A stretch of DNA of 64,000 bases. It comes from an uncultured Jannaschia sp. (GTDB taxonomy: Bacteria; Pseudomonadota; Alphaproteobacteria; Rhodobacterales; Rhodobacteraceae). Below the pieces are notes generated by a model. It saw nothing but the letters and a program-made list of their open reading frames with translations. It did not search any database and was not told the DNA's origin. The DNA lies in NCBI RefSeq assembly GCF_947494055.1, contig NZ_CANLTR010000002.1, positions 247,522 through 311,521 on the forward strand, written 5' to 3'. Shown here piece by piece: positions 1-8,993 of the stretch. The first letter of the stretch is position 1. Each line of letters starts with the position of its first letter. Made by a program: the position numbers and the translations under genes.

Positions 1-1210
1 CGAGACCCCAATAGGCACCGATCGCGTAGACCATCGGCCGACGCGTGTCCTGCACCCCACGCAGCAGCCCCAATGCCATGACCTGTCCGGCATCGACGAG
101 CTGAAACAATGCGGCCAGCATCAGGAGCCGGATGCCGAGCGTGCGGATCACGGGCGCGTCCGCGTCGTCCGCGTCGAGGAACAGATCGACCAGCGCTCCG
201 CCCGCACCGAGATAGAGCAGGATGGCGAGAAACACCGCGCCCCCCGACAGCAGGAGCGCGGCGACCGCGGCGCGGCGCAATCCCGTCGCGTCCCCCTGCC
301 CCCAGGCGCGTCCGACCCGCACCGTCGCGGCTTGGCTCAGGCCCATATGCACCATGAAGGTCAGTGCGGCGATCCCGATGGCGATGCCGTGCGCCGCGAG
401 CGCCACCGTCCCGAGCGCCCCCATCATCAGCGCCGAAGCCGCGAACAGGCCGGACTCGGAGACATGCGTCAGCCCGATCGGCCAGCCCATACGGAAGATC
501 GCGCCGAAGATCGGCCAGTCGGGCCGGTGCAGGTTCCGGAACAGGTCGAACCGCGCCATGCCCGGCCCGCGCGCGGCGTATATCGCGAGGACCGCGACCG
601 ACAGCGTCTGCACCGCGACCGAGGCGATCGCGGCGCCGCGGATGCCGAGCTCCGGAAGGCCCAGATTGCCGAAGATCAGCAGCCAGTTAACGCCCACGTT
701 CAGCGCCACGGCCGCGAGCGTCGCCCAGAGCACGATCCGGGTGTGTTCGAGCACCGAGAGATGGCTGCGGAACGTGGCCGTCAGCAACGCCGGCAGCATC
801 CCCCAGCCGGCGATCCGCAGATAGGCCTGCCCGTCGCCGGCGACCTGCGCGTTCTGCCCGAGCGCCAGCAGGATCGCCTCCGAGAACAGGAAGGCCGGCA
901 GCATCGCCAGCGCGGTCAGGGTCGAGAGCCAGATTCCCATCCGCGCGACCCGCCGGACCGAGACTTCGTCCCCCTGACCGAGCGCGCTGGCGGCCATCGG
1001 CATGCAGGCGACCGCGAATCCCGAGCCGAGAACAAAGAGCGAGAAGAAGAACGTGTGCCCCATCGTGCCCGCGGCCAACGCCTCGACCGAATAGCGCCCG
1101 AGCATCAGCGTGTCGGTCAGGCCGATGAGGATCTGCGCCACCTGACTGCCCACCAGCGGCAGACCCAGCACGATGGTCCTGTAGAGATGTCGGGCGAGGG
1201 TTTCGGGCAT
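1..1210 (-). CDS. MATE family efflux transporter (C-terminus beyond window edge)
   Basis: Reading the minus strand from ATG at 1210 gives an open frame of about 403 residues that runs off the left edge. It is hydrophobic throughout, with repeated membrane segments, and carries MATE/NorM-like stretches near the N-terminus (GLTDTLMLGRYSVEALAAG) and in the second half (WGQGDATGLRRA). MATE proteins are Na+- or H+-coupled multidrug exporters of about 450 residues in the inner membrane, so only the last helix or so should be missing. The substrate cannot be read from sequence. The next gene upstream (ending at 1251) lies on the same strand 40 bp away and could share a transcript. Confidence 0.9.
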   Translation of the reverse strand, partial: MPETLARHLYRTIVLGLPLVGSQVAQILIGLTDTLMLGRYSVEALAAGTMGHTFFFSLFVLGSGFAVACMPMAASALGQGDEVSVRRVARMGIWLSTLTALAMLPAFLFSEAILLALGQNAQVAGDGQAYLRIAGWGMLPALLTATFRSHLSVLEHTRIVLWATLAAVALNVGVNWLLIFGNLGLPELGIRGAAIASVAVQTLSVAVLAIYAARGPGMARFDLFRNLHRPDWPIFGAIFRMGWPIGLTHVSESGLFAASALMMGALGTVALAAHGIAIGIAALTFMVHMGLSQAATVRVGRAWGQGDATGLRRAAVAALLLSGGAVFLAILLYLGAGGALVDLFLDADDADAPVIRTLGIRLLMLAALFQLVDAGQVMALGLLRGVQDTRRPMVYAIGAYWGL

Positions 1211-1250
1211 GCGCGGGCGGTACGCGAGCGCCCGTCCCGACGCAATCGGC

Positions 1251-1739
1251 TCAGCCGCAGCGGCGCTCTTGCGCGTCTTCGACGATCTCCTCGACCGCGT
1301 CGCGCGCCAGCAGGAGCATCCGGCGGTCGGCCGGGCAGCGGATGACCTCCACCGTCGCGTCGATCGCACCGAGCAATCGTCTGCCGTCGGCGATCACGGC
1401 GACCAGACCCGTCCCCTGCGTCAGGTCACGAAGTTCGCTGCGCAGCGCCGTCGTAACGGTGACCTCCGGACGGGACCGCGCGTTGCGATCCCGAAGCATG
1501 TCGGCCAGCCCGGCCAGAAGGACCATCAACGTGTCGTGCCACGTAACGAGCAGGGCGACGTCGCGATCGGCCACGCGATCCACGTCGATCCGGTGCACCG
1601 CATCGCAGGCGACCGACTGGACACGTTTCAGCCGCCGGATCGTGCCGGCCACCGGCAGGCGCGAACCCTCGCTGCCGGCCGCTCTTCGAACGGTCATGAT
1701 AGCTGCCGCCATACGAGGCGGCGACGCTGAATCGGTCAT
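1251..1739 (-). CDS. Hypothetical protein, 162 aa
   Basis: I do not recognise this protein. The ATG at 1739 is preferred over an upstream in-frame start at 1775 because AAGAGGAG lies just ahead of it. The chain is mixed alpha/beta in character, rich in Val, Arg and Asp, with no signal peptide, membrane segment or cysteine cluster that I can see. Residues about 28-55 are basic and Val-rich, and the middle has a hydrophobic stretch (VALLVTWHDTLMVLLAGLA). A regulatory or small ligand-binding fold is possible, but nothing fixes a function. It lies between ndk and a MATE exporter on the same strand. Confidence 0.6.
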   Translation of the reverse strand: MTDSASPPRMAAAIMTVRRAAGSEGSRLPVAGTIRRLKRVQSVACDAVHRIDVDRVADRDVALLVTWHDTLMVLLAGLADMLRDRNARSRPEVTVTTALRSELRDLTQGTGLVAVIADGRRLLGAIDATVEVIRCPADRRMLLLARDAVEEIVEDAQERRCG

Positions 1740-1856
1740 CGCACGGCTCCTCTTGCAGGGCTGAACACACTGCAAAGTGCCGGGTTCCGCGTTCCCGACC
1801 GGAAAGAAATCGAATCGCGTTAACAGTTTGTTGACCGTTCCTGGTCCACGCGCGAT

Positions 1857-2279
1857 TCAGCCGACGAGTTCGAGGCCCGAGAAGAAGTACGCGATCTCGT
1901 CCTTCGCCGTATCCGGTCCGTCCGAGCCATGCACCGAGTTCTCGCCGATCGAAAGGGCGAATTCCTTGCGGATCGTGCCGGCGTCGGCCTCCTCGGGATT
2001 GGTCGCGCCCATCACCTCGCGGTTCTTCGCGATGGCGTCCTCGCCCTCGAGGACCTGCACCACGATCGGCTCGGACGACATGAACTCGCAGAGCTCGTCG
2101 TAGAACGGACGCTCCTTGTGGACTTCGTAGAACGTGCCAGCCTGCGCCTTCGTCAGGTGGATGCGCTTGGAGGCGACCACGCGCAGGCCGGCCTCTTCGA
2201 GCTTGGCGGTGATGGCGCCCGTCAGATTGCGCCGCGTGGCGTCGGGCTTGATGATCGAGAAGGTGCGTTCGAGGGCCAT
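1857..2279 (-). CDS. ndk: Nucleoside diphosphate kinase
   Basis: Transfers the gamma phosphate from NTPs to NDPs through a phospho-histidine intermediate. The 140-residue length is exactly that of the family. The N-terminus ([14 protein letters not shown]) and the active-site NSVHGSDG motif, with catalytic His117, are intact, and Lys11 of the nucleotide site is present. The start at 2279 is chosen from the family; a longer in-frame ORF reaching 2396 would add an unrelated N-terminus. It is transcribed divergently from the ABC-F gene, so the roughly 90-bp gap should hold both promoters. Confidence 0.97.
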   Translation of the reverse strand: MALERTFSIIKPDATRRNLTGAITAKLEEAGLRVVASKRIHLTKAQAGTFYEVHKERPFYDELCEFMSSEPIVVQVLEGEDAIAKNREVMGATNPEEADAGTIRKEFALSIGENSVHGSDGPDTAKDEIAYFFSGLELVG

Positions 2280-2370
2280 GCGTATGCTCCGTGCGTGAAT
2301 GTCCGGCGGGCCTCTACCAGCGCCGCCGGACGAAGGGAACCGCATGTTGACAAGGGGGCGGAGGCCCCGC

Positions 2371-4233
2371 ATGGGCTCCGCCATGCTGCAGATCACAGAC
2401 CTGTCCTATTCCGTCGCGGGCCGTCCCCTCTTCGACGGCGCGAGCGCCACCATTCCCGAAGGCCACAAGGTTGGCCTGGTGGGGCGAAACGGCACCGGCA
2501 AGACGACGCTGTTCCGCCTGATCCGGGGCGAGCTCGCGCCGGATGCGGGCGAGATCGGCCTACCGTCCCGCGCCCGGATCGGCGGTGTCGCGCAGGAGGT
2601 TCCGTCTTCGGAGACGACCGTCCTGCAGACCGTGCTCGACGCCGATACCGAACGTGCGAGCCTGATGGCGGAAGCGGAGACGGCTACCGACCCGACACGC
2701 ATCGCCGAGATCCAGACCCGGCTGCAGGACATCGATGCCTGGTCCGGCGAGGCGCGCGCCTCCAGCATTCTCAAGGGGTTGGGCTTCGAGGTTGACGAGC
2801 AATCGCGCCCCTGCTCGGCCTATAGCGGCGGCTGGCGGATGCGCGTGGCGCTGGCCGGCGTTCTCTTCGCCGAGCCCGACCTGCTGCTCCTCGACGAGCC
2901 GACGAACTATCTCGACCTCGAAGGCGCGCTCTGGCTCGAGAGCTACCTCGCGCGATACCCGCATACCGTCATCATCATCAGCCACGACCGGGGCCTCCTG
3001 AACCGCGCGGTCGGCGGCATCCTGCATCTCGAGGACAAGGGGCTGACCTACTACACCGGCCCCTACGACAGCTTCGTGCGGATGCGGGCCGAGAAACGCG
3101 CCGGGCTCGCCGCAGAGGCCGCCAAGCAGGAGGCGCGGCGCAAGCACCTGCAGAGCTTCGTCGACCGCTTCAAGGCCAAGGCGTCGAAGGCCAAGCAGGC
3201 GCAGTCGCGCGTGAAGATGCTGGAACGGATGGAGACGATCACCGCGCCCGAGGACGCGGCGCGCGTGGTGTTCACCTTTCCTGCCCCCGAGGAGTTGTCG
3301 CCCCCCATCGTCCGCCTCGAGAGCGCGGCCGTGGGCTACGGGGGCGATCCGGTACTGAAACGTCTCAACGTGCGGATCGACCAGGACGACCGGATCGCGC
3401 TGCTGGGACGCAACGGCGAGGGAAAATCCACGTTCTCCAAATTGTTGGCAGACAAGCTTCAGGCCTGCGGGGGCAGCAAGATCGCCTCGGGCAAACTGCG
3501 CGTCGGCTACTTCGCGCAGCATCAGGTGGATGAGCTGCACGTGGACGAGACGCCGCTCGACCACATCCGGCGGGAGCGTCCCGACGACGCGCCGCCGAAG
3601 CTGCGCGCGCGGCTGGCCTCCTTCGGGCTCGGCGTCGATCAGGCCGACACGCTCGTGGGCAGGTTGTCCGGGGGGCAGAAGGCGCGGCTGTCGCTGCTGC
3701 TGGCGACGCTCGACGCGCCGCACATGCTGATCCTCGACGAGCCGACGAACCACCTCGACATCGAGAGCCGGGAGGCGCTGGTGGAGGCGTTGACCGCCTA
3801 TACCGGCGCGGTCGTGCTGGTGAGCCACGACATGCACCTCCTCAGCCTCGTCGCCGACCGGCTCTGGCTGGTAAAGGGCGGGACGGTCGGACCCTATGAC
3901 GGCGATCTGGAGCAGTATCGCAAGATGTTGCTGCAGGGTGAGGAACGGCCCGCAAAGTCCGAAAAGGAAAAGAAGAAAGTGGTGCCGGTCAGCCGCGACC
4001 GCATCCTCGAGCTTCGATCCGAGGCGCGCAAGGCGGAGGCCCGGGTGAAGAAGATCGACGAGATGCGCAACAAGCTCGCCAAGAAGCTCGCCGATCCGCA
4101 ATTGTACGAAGAGGGCCGGACGAACGAACTGGAGACGTGGAACAAGAAATACGCCGAGGTGATGGAGGCGGCCGACCGGGCGGAGGCGATCTGGATGAAC
4201 GTGATGGAGAACCTGGAGAAGGCGGAGGCGTGA
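2371..4233 (+). CDS. ABC-F family ATP-binding protein (Uup/YheS type)
   Basis: Soluble protein with two ATPase domains and no membrane domain, of the family that acts on ribosomes (translation factors such as EttA, Uup and YheS). Walker A sites are at about residues 38-46 (GRNGTGKTT) and 346-354 (GRNGEGKST). Signature motifs YSGGWRMR and LSGGQKAR, and two LLLDEPT/LILDEPT Walker B sites, are intact. A charged linker separates the two halves, and the last ~100 residues form a Lys/Glu-rich coiled coil (KSEKEKKKV). Start 2371 is chosen because GGAGG lies 6 bases upstream; ATG 2383 (MLQITDL) is the alternative. About 620 residues, closest in size to YheS. The exact paralogue is not certain. Confidence 0.93.
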   Translation: MGSAMLQITDLSYSVAGRPLFDGASATIPEGHKVGLVGRNGTGKTTLFRLIRGELAPDAGEIGLPSRARIGGVAQEVPSSETTVLQTVLDADTERASLMAEAETATDPTRIAEIQTRLQDIDAWSGEARASSILKGLGFEVDEQSRPCSAYSGGWRMRVALAGVLFAEPDLLLLDEPTNYLDLEGALWLESYLARYPHTVIIISHDRGLLNRAVGGILHLEDKGLTYYTGPYDSFVRMRAEKRAGLAAEAAKQEARRKHLQSFVDRFKAKASKAKQAQSRVKMLERMETITAPEDAARVVFTFPAPEELSPPIVRLESAAVGYGGDPVLKRLNVRIDQDDRIALLGRNGEGKSTFSKLLADKLQACGGSKIASGKLRVGYFAQHQVDELHVDETPLDHIRRERPDDAPPKLRARLASFGLGVDQADTLVGRLSGGQKARLSLLLATLDAPHMLILDEPTNHLDIESREALVEALTAYTGAVVLVSHDMHLLSLVADRLWLVKGGTVGPYDGDLEQYRKMLLQGEERPAKSEKEKKKVVPVSRDRILELRSEARKAEARVKKIDEMRNKLAKKLADPQLYEEGRTNELETWNKKYAEVMEAADRAEAIWMNVMENLEKAEA

Positions 4234-4243
4234 GCCGCCCGGC

Positions 4244-4298
4244 GTGTGACCCGCGTGTTACGGCCGTGTTACGGCTGTGTTACGGCTGTGGGACGCGG
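4244..4298. repeat. Five-unit 11-bp tandem repeat before marC
   Basis: Three near-identical copies of GTGTTACGGCY (4255-4265, 4266-4276, 4277-4287) are flanked by one degenerate copy on each side (4244-4254 GTGTGACCCGC, 4288-4298 GTGGGACGCGG). The array fills almost the whole gap between the ABC-F stop (4233) and the MarC start (4301). The 11-bp period is about one helical turn. Confidence 0.85.
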
Positions 4299-4300
4299 CC

Positions 4301-4912
4301 ATGACGCCGACCGAGCTCGTCACCGCGTTCACCGCGCTCTTCGTCATCATCGACCCGATCGGGCTCGCCCCGATCTTCGTCGCGCTGACCGCCGGGATGT
4401 CGCGGCGCGCCCGCCGGGGCATGGCGATCCGTGCCTGCGTCGTCGGTGCGGCCATCCTCATCCTGTTCGCGCTCGCGGGCGAAGCGGTGCTCGCCTTCCT
4501 CGGCATCTCGATGCCCGCCTTCCGGATCGCGGGCGGCCTGCTGCTGTTTTTGACCGCGCTCGAGATGCTGTTCGAGAAGCGCACCCAGCGGCGCGAGGGT
4601 CAGGCGGAGGGGCTGGTCAGCGACCCGTCGGTCTTCCCCCTCGCGATCCCGCTCATCGCCGGGCCGGGCGCGATCGCGACGATGATCCTGCTCACCGACG
4701 AGGCGGCACCGCTCGGTGCGGCGCAGGCGATCGGCGTGATGCTCACGGTGATCGCCGTCGTCTTCGTCCTGTTCGAGCTCGCCGCGCCGATGGAGCGGCT
4801 TTTGAAGCCCACGGGCATCAACGTCGTGACCCGCCTTCTCGGCATGCTGCTCGCCGCGCTCGCGGTGCAGTTCGTACTCGACGGGCTCGCCGGGATTTCG
4901 GGCGCGGGCTAA
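4301..4912 (+). CDS. MarC family integral membrane protein
   Basis: A 203-residue, highly hydrophobic protein with about six predicted membrane segments. It matches the MarC/UPF0056 family in length, in the N-terminal stretch with IDPIGLAPIF (the usual family pattern is a DP-x-G-x-P near the first helix), and in the mid-protein segment with FPLAIPLIAGPGAI. Despite the name, MarC is not established as an antibiotic exporter and its function remains unclear. ATG 4301 is 67 bp after the ABC-F gene, the gap being a tandem repeat. The ribosome binding site is weak (GGACGCGGCC), so translation may depend on the upstream gene. Confidence 0.93.
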   Translation: MTPTELVTAFTALFVIIDPIGLAPIFVALTAGMSRRARRGMAIRACVVGAAILILFALAGEAVLAFLGISMPAFRIAGGLLLFLTALEMLFEKRTQRREGQAEGLVSDPSVFPLAIPLIAGPGAIATMILLTDEAAPLGAAQAIGVMLTVIAVVFVLFELAAPMERLLKPTGINVVTRLLGMLLAALAVQFVLDGLAGISGAG

Positions 4913-4993
4913 CGCCGCGTCATGGAAAGAAACGTTTGGTAACGCGTCGGTTTCGATGCAGAAGACCCGCATTCCAGGACGTGAGAGTTGATT

Positions 4994-5992
4994 ATGCCCA
5001 AAGTGCGTGGAACCCGTTTCGACGATACGTTGACGGCGTCGAGCCGGAAGAACGAGATCCTCTACGGCAAGGCCGGAGATGACGCCTTCGTCTTCCACGC
5101 CTTCGGTCGCGGCGACAAGTTCCTCGGCGGCGGCGGAGACGACCACCTCGGCGGGATCAGGTTCGACATCGATGCCTCCGGGCCAAGTTTCAGCCGCAAC
5201 GACATCACCTACAACGGCGGCAAGGGGATCGACACGATCGCCTTCGAGATCGACGTCCACACCTCGAAGATCAAGCTCGGCCAGTTCGGCACGCGGACGG
5301 TCTCGGTCGAGCAGAGCGCCTACGAGATCGGCTTTCACTCCGAAACGGGGCGGATCGTCGGTTCGGCGCGCGACGAGATGGTCGTCCTCGACAATTACCT
5401 CAAGGTTCACGACATGCGGTCGCTGAACGTCAACCTGAAGGGCGGCGACGACGTGTTCCGGACCGACACGATCAATTCCGGATTCGGGTCCATCAGGATC
5501 GATCTCGGGGCCGGCGACGATACCGTGATGCTCAGCCAGTCCGCCCACGGCGCGCGGATCAAGGGCGGCAAGGGCGACGACTTCATCTTCGGCGGCAGGG
5601 TCGCGTCCGAACGGATCCTGGCCGGCTCCGGGGACGACACGATCCTGGCCGTCAACGGGTCCATCGGACAGCAGGCCATCGACACGATCGCCACCGGGTC
5701 GGGCAAGGACACGATCGTCGTGACGAGCAACCTCTACGCGATCGCGGGGCAAGGGCAGGTCCTCGACTTCAACACCCGTCGCGACACGGTCCTGATCGCC
5801 GATATCGGGGCCGCCGACCTGGTCTTCGCCAAGAAGAACGCGGACGATCCGTATACGAACGCTTGGACGATGGATAACCGCGCGGGGATCCTCTACTGGT
5901 CCGACCGGCCGGTGCTGGATTTCGGCGGACGCACCGACCTCACGGCCCGGAACTTCGTGACCGATGACAGCAGCTACGATTTCATGGTGTGA
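4994..5992 (+). CDS. Stand-alone RTX-like calcium-binding repeat protein, 332 aa
   Basis: The chain holds scattered glycine/aspartate nonapeptide-like units typical of RTX (hemolysin-type) beta-rolls: YGKAGDDAF, LGGGGDDHL, LKGGDDVF, LGAGDDTV, IKGGKGDDF, LAGSGDDT and TGSGKDT. There is no signal peptide. RTX proteins usually leave by type I secretion using a C-terminal signal; the acidic/aromatic end (TDDSSYDFMV) is compatible, but this is inference. No enzyme domain precedes the repeats and no ABC/MFP exporter genes lie nearby. ATG 4994 has GAGAG 7 bases upstream; a TTG at 4988 is also in frame. The substrate or target is unknown. Confidence 0.8.
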   Translation: MPKVRGTRFDDTLTASSRKNEILYGKAGDDAFVFHAFGRGDKFLGGGGDDHLGGIRFDIDASGPSFSRNDITYNGGKGIDTIAFEIDVHTSKIKLGQFGTRTVSVEQSAYEIGFHSETGRIVGSARDEMVVLDNYLKVHDMRSLNVNLKGGDDVFRTDTINSGFGSIRIDLGAGDDTVMLSQSAHGARIKGGKGDDFIFGGRVASERILAGSGDDTILAVNGSIGQQAIDTIATGSGKDTIVVTSNLYAIAGQGQVLDFNTRRDTVLIADIGAADLVFAKKNADDPYTNAWTMDNRAGILYWSDRPVLDFGGRTDLTARNFVTDDSSYDFMV

Positions 5993-6074
5993 GCGGGGCC
6001 GCGTGGCGGCACCGACGCAAGAGGCTGGCAAATCCGTGAGTGGTAAATCCGGCGGCCATGCCTAGATATCCGGC

Positions 6075-6662
6075 ATGACCGGCGACGATACCGCACAGCT
6101 CTTCTACCTGACGCTTCTCGGCGTGGTGCTCCTTGGCTCGGTCCTGTTCGGGTTCCGCGGGCGGCTCAGCCAGGCGATGCAGCAGGCGGCGATCTGGTTC
6201 TTCATCTTCGTCGGCGCCGTCCTCGTCTTCGGCAACTGGGACGCGGTGCAACGCGCCGCCCTGCCGCGGCAGAGCATCGTGTCGAACGAGCAGGGCGTGG
6301 TGATCGACGTGCCGCAGAGCCGCGACGGGCATTACTACATGCGGCTGGCCGTCAACGGGGAGCCGGTTGATTTCGTCGTCGATACCGGGGCGTCCGATCT
6401 GGTGCTCAGCCGCGACGACGCGGCGCGCGTCGGGTTCGATCCGGCGGAGCTGCGCTTCTACGGACAGGCCTATACGGCGAACGGCACGGTGGGCACGGCC
6501 GACGTGACGCTGGAGGAGGTCAGGCTCGGCGATCTCACCGACCGCGACGTGCGCGCCGTGGTGACCGAGGGCGACCTGTTCCAGAGCCTGCTCGGGATGA
6601 GCTACCTGCAGCATTTCGGGCGCATCGTGATCGAGGACGGGCATTTGCAGCTGGTGCGGTGA
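6075..6662 (+). CDS. Membrane-anchored retropepsin-like aspartic protease (TIGR02281 type)
   Basis: 195 residues. Two hydrophobic segments (about 9-28 and 38-53) are followed by a single retropepsin-like domain with the catalytic triplet DTGAS at residues 103-107, then LGMSYLQHFG, which resembles the usual LLGMSFL motif. Clan AA proteases of this kind work as dimers, each chain giving one Asp. The anchored layout puts the protease domain most likely on the periplasmic side. Homologues are common in alphaproteobacteria, but I know of no settled substrate. It is monocistronic here, 82 bp after the RTX-like gene. Confidence 0.88.
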   Translation: MTGDDTAQLFYLTLLGVVLLGSVLFGFRGRLSQAMQQAAIWFFIFVGAVLVFGNWDAVQRAALPRQSIVSNEQGVVIDVPQSRDGHYYMRLAVNGEPVDFVVDTGASDLVLSRDDAARVGFDPAELRFYGQAYTANGTVGTADVTLEEVRLGDLTDRDVRAVVTEGDLFQSLLGMSYLQHFGRIVIEDGHLQLVR

Positions 6663-6759
6663 CGGGCTGTTGAGGAACCGGTGGCGCGGGAGCCGGTGGC
6701 AGACTTGATCCGTCGCACAGCGGACGACGCCTTGCAATTGAACGTTCCGCCCGACGGGA

Positions 6760-6870
6760 CGTCGGGCAACCCCCGACCGCCCCCATGCGCGGGGGCTTTG
6801 CCCCCACCCGCGGCCGGGGGCTGCCCTCTCGATCTCAGACCCTTTGGGAATACTTTTGGAAAGGGTGCGA
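6760..6870. repeat. GC-rich hairpin plus AATACTTTTGGAAAG tract (Rhodobacteraceae-type intergenic element)
   Basis: This part of the 230-bp gap between the protease gene and holC holds a perfect hairpin (GGGGGC 6791-6796, loop TTT, GCCCCC 6800-6805) inside a run of G/C blocks. It is followed by GGGAATACTTTTGGAAAGGG near 6846-6865. Both flanking genes end here (convergent), so it can act as a shared terminator. Similar 'hairpin plus TATTTTTGGAAAG' tracts recur between genes in many Rhodobacteraceae genomes; that is from memory and not tested here. Confidence 0.55.
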
Positions 6871-6892
6871 ATTTTCCCAGAGCTTAAACGAC

Positions 6893-7357
6893 TTACGAGA
6901 CGTTCTTCGACGCCTTCTCCGCCCATTTGCCCGACTCCTCCGACCAGTAGCGCGCGGCGCAGCCCCGGTCGGTGAGGATCTTCCACTGCTCGCGCGCGCG
7001 GCCCAGCGCCGCGCCGTCGAAGCCGTCGAAGAGGATGCAGGCGCGCTTGAGGTCGGGCAGTTCGCTCGCCGCGACCTCGGCGCCGTCGACGGACATCAGG
7101 CAGTCCGGCCGGTTCGCGCCCGCCCCCGTCGTGAGCAGGATCGGCTGCCGCGCATCGTGCGGTCCGCCGGCGAGCCCGTGCGGCAGGAAGGATTCGGGCG
7201 GCCCCTCCCAGAGCCGCGCGTCGAGGCGTTCGAGCCGCGCCCGCTCCCGCCCCCGGACGGCGATCCGCCAGCCCTGCGCGAGCGCGCGGGCGAGAAGCGT
7301 GGCGAGCGTCGTCTCGACCGGGTTGCGGGTCAGGTGGTAGAAATAGACCTCACCCAT
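6893..7357 (-). CDS. holC: DNA polymerase III chi subunit
   Basis: 154 residues matching HolC from the N-terminus (EVYFYHLTRNPVETTL) to the conserved C-terminal region (YWSEESGKWAEKA). Chi belongs to the clamp-loader complex and links the holoenzyme to single-strand binding protein during replication. It overlaps the end of pepA by 8 bp on the same strand, so the two are probably translationally coupled. The pepA-holC order is common in proteobacteria, which supports the call. Confidence 0.93.
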   Translation of the reverse strand: MGEVYFYHLTRNPVETTLATLLARALAQGWRIAVRGRERARLERLDARLWEGPPESFLPHGLAGGPHDARQPILLTTGAGANRPDCLMSVDGAEVAASELPDLKRACILFDGFDGAALGRAREQWKILTDRGCAARYWSEESGKWAEKASKNVS

Positions 7358-8843
7358 CGCCCTTCTCGTAGCCGTCGCGGATCAGCCGGTCGAGCGCCCG
7401 CACGCCCCAGCCGGTCGCGCCGGCGGGCGCGAGGTCGGAGGCCGACTTGAGGGAGGCCACGCCGGCGATGTCGAGATGGATCCACGGCGTCTCGTCCTTG
7501 ACGAAGCGCTTGAGGAACTGCGCCGCGGTGATCGAGCCCGCGGGCCGCCCGCCGACGTTCTTCACGTCGGCGACGCGGGATTTCAGCATTTCGTCGTAGC
7601 CCTTGCCGAGCGGCATGCGCCACGCCCCCTCGCCCGCGTTCTTCGCGGCGGCGAGGAACGCGTCGGCAAAGGCGTCGTGGTTGGAGAAGACGCCCGCATT
7701 CTCGTGGCCGAGGCCGATGATGATGGCGCCGGTCAGCGTGGCGAGGTCGATCATGCCCGCGGGTTCGAACCGCTCCTGCGTGTACCACATCACGTCGCAC
7801 AGGACGAGGCGGCCCTCGGCGTCGGTGTTGATGACCTCCACCGTGTCGCCCTTCATCGAGGTCACGACGTCGCCCGGCCGCTGCGCCCGTCCGTCCGGCA
7901 TGTTCTCGACGAGGCCGACGAGGCCCACCACGTTGGCGCGGGCCTTGCGGGCGGCGATGGCGTGCATGACGCCCGCGACCGTGCCGGCGCCGCCCATGTC
8001 CATCGTCATGTCCTCCATGCCGGCGGCGGGCTTGAGGCTGATGCCGCCGGTGTCGAAGACGACGCCCTTGCCGACGAGGGCGAGCGGGTTCTCCTCGCCG
8101 CCACCGTTCCAGCGCATGACGACGACGTAGGACGGGCTCTCCGAGCCCTGCCCCACGGCGAGGAGCGTGCGCATGCCGAGCCGCTCGAGCTCCGCCTCGT
8201 CGAGCACCTCCACCTCGACGCCGAGCTCGCCAAGCTTCTTCAGGCGCTCGGCGAATTCCGTCGTGGTCAGGACGTTGGCGGGCTCGTTCACCAGGTCGCG
8301 GGTCAGGAACACGCCCTCGGCCACGGCGCGGGCATCGGCGAAGGCGGCCTCCGCCTCCTCGGGCTTCGTGGCCATCACGGTGATCGGGGCCGGCGCGGAC
8401 GGGTCGTCCCCCTCCCCGTCCTTCGACGTCTTGTGCGCGTCGAAGGCATAGCCGCGCAGCGTCGCGCCGAGCGCGATGTCGGTCAGCCGCCGGTGTCCGC
8501 CGCCGAGGATCGTGAGCGGGCGCTTCGCGCGCAGCCGCGCCAGCGCCGCGCCGGCCTTGCGCGCGTCCTTCGGGTCCGGGCGGGGGCCGAGGCGCAGGAT
8601 GGCGACCGCACTGGCGGCGAGCCCGGCGGGAAAGCCCAGATCGAGCATGTCGCCGTCGGACAGCTTGCCGAACGCCTCCGACTCGACGGCGCGCTGCACC
8701 GCGCCCTTGGTGAGACGGTTCAGACGCCGCGCCTCGGTGCCGAGCTTGCCGCCTTCGGGCACGATGCAGGCGATCACCCCCTCGGCGGAGGCGAGCGCGT
8801 CGAGATCGGTCGGGGCGAAGTTGACTGTGGCGGGCGTGGTCAT
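7350..8843 (-). CDS. pepA: Leucyl aminopeptidase (cytosol aminopeptidase, M17)
   Basis: 497 residues. The family signature NTDAEGRL starts at about residue 338, and the metal/active-site stretch VGKGVVFDTGGISLKP is intact. M17 enzymes are hexameric, two-metal exopeptidases that remove N-terminal residues from peptides in the cytoplasm; some also bind DNA, which cannot be judged here. Two ATGs lie 6 bases apart. I choose 8843 because GAGG directly abuts the first ATG (8849), leaving a proper 6-base spacing only for the second. It is divergent from lptF, with about 150 bp between for promoters. Confidence 0.96.
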   Translation of the reverse strand: MTTPATVNFAPTDLDALASAEGVIACIVPEGGKLGTEARRLNRLTKGAVQRAVESEAFGKLSDGDMLDLGFPAGLAASAVAILRLGPRPDPKDARKAGAALARLRAKRPLTILGGGHRRLTDIALGATLRGYAFDAHKTSKDGEGDDPSAPAPITVMATKPEEAEAAFADARAVAEGVFLTRDLVNEPANVLTTTEFAERLKKLGELGVEVEVLDEAELERLGMRTLLAVGQGSESPSYVVVMRWNGGGEENPLALVGKGVVFDTGGISLKPAAGMEDMTMDMGGAGTVAGVMHAIAARKARANVVGLVGLVENMPDGRAQRPGDVVTSMKGDTVEVINTDAEGRLVLCDVMWYTQERFEPAGMIDLATLTGAIIIGLGHENAGVFSNHDAFADAFLAAAKNAGEGAWRMPLGKGYDEMLKSRVADVKNVGGRPAGSITAAQFLKRFVKDETPWIHLDIAGVASLKSASDLAPAGATGWGVRALDRLIRDGYEKGDG

Positions 8844-8993
8844 GGGCATCCTCGGCTGGGGGCTGGCATGTTCGACATGGCGTTCGGTGTGACCCTATGC
8901 CCGCGACCCGGGACATTCCAGCCGATGCGCGAGATCAAGGTTTGATGCATCGCGCCAACCCCGCTAGGAAACTCGCACCTGCGCCCGGCGAGA

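Noticed and set aside
332..1345. 337-codon plus-strand ORF over the MATE gene
   Set aside because: Arg/Gln/Pro-rich translation without domain or ribosome site; the minus strand carries a clear MATE transporter.
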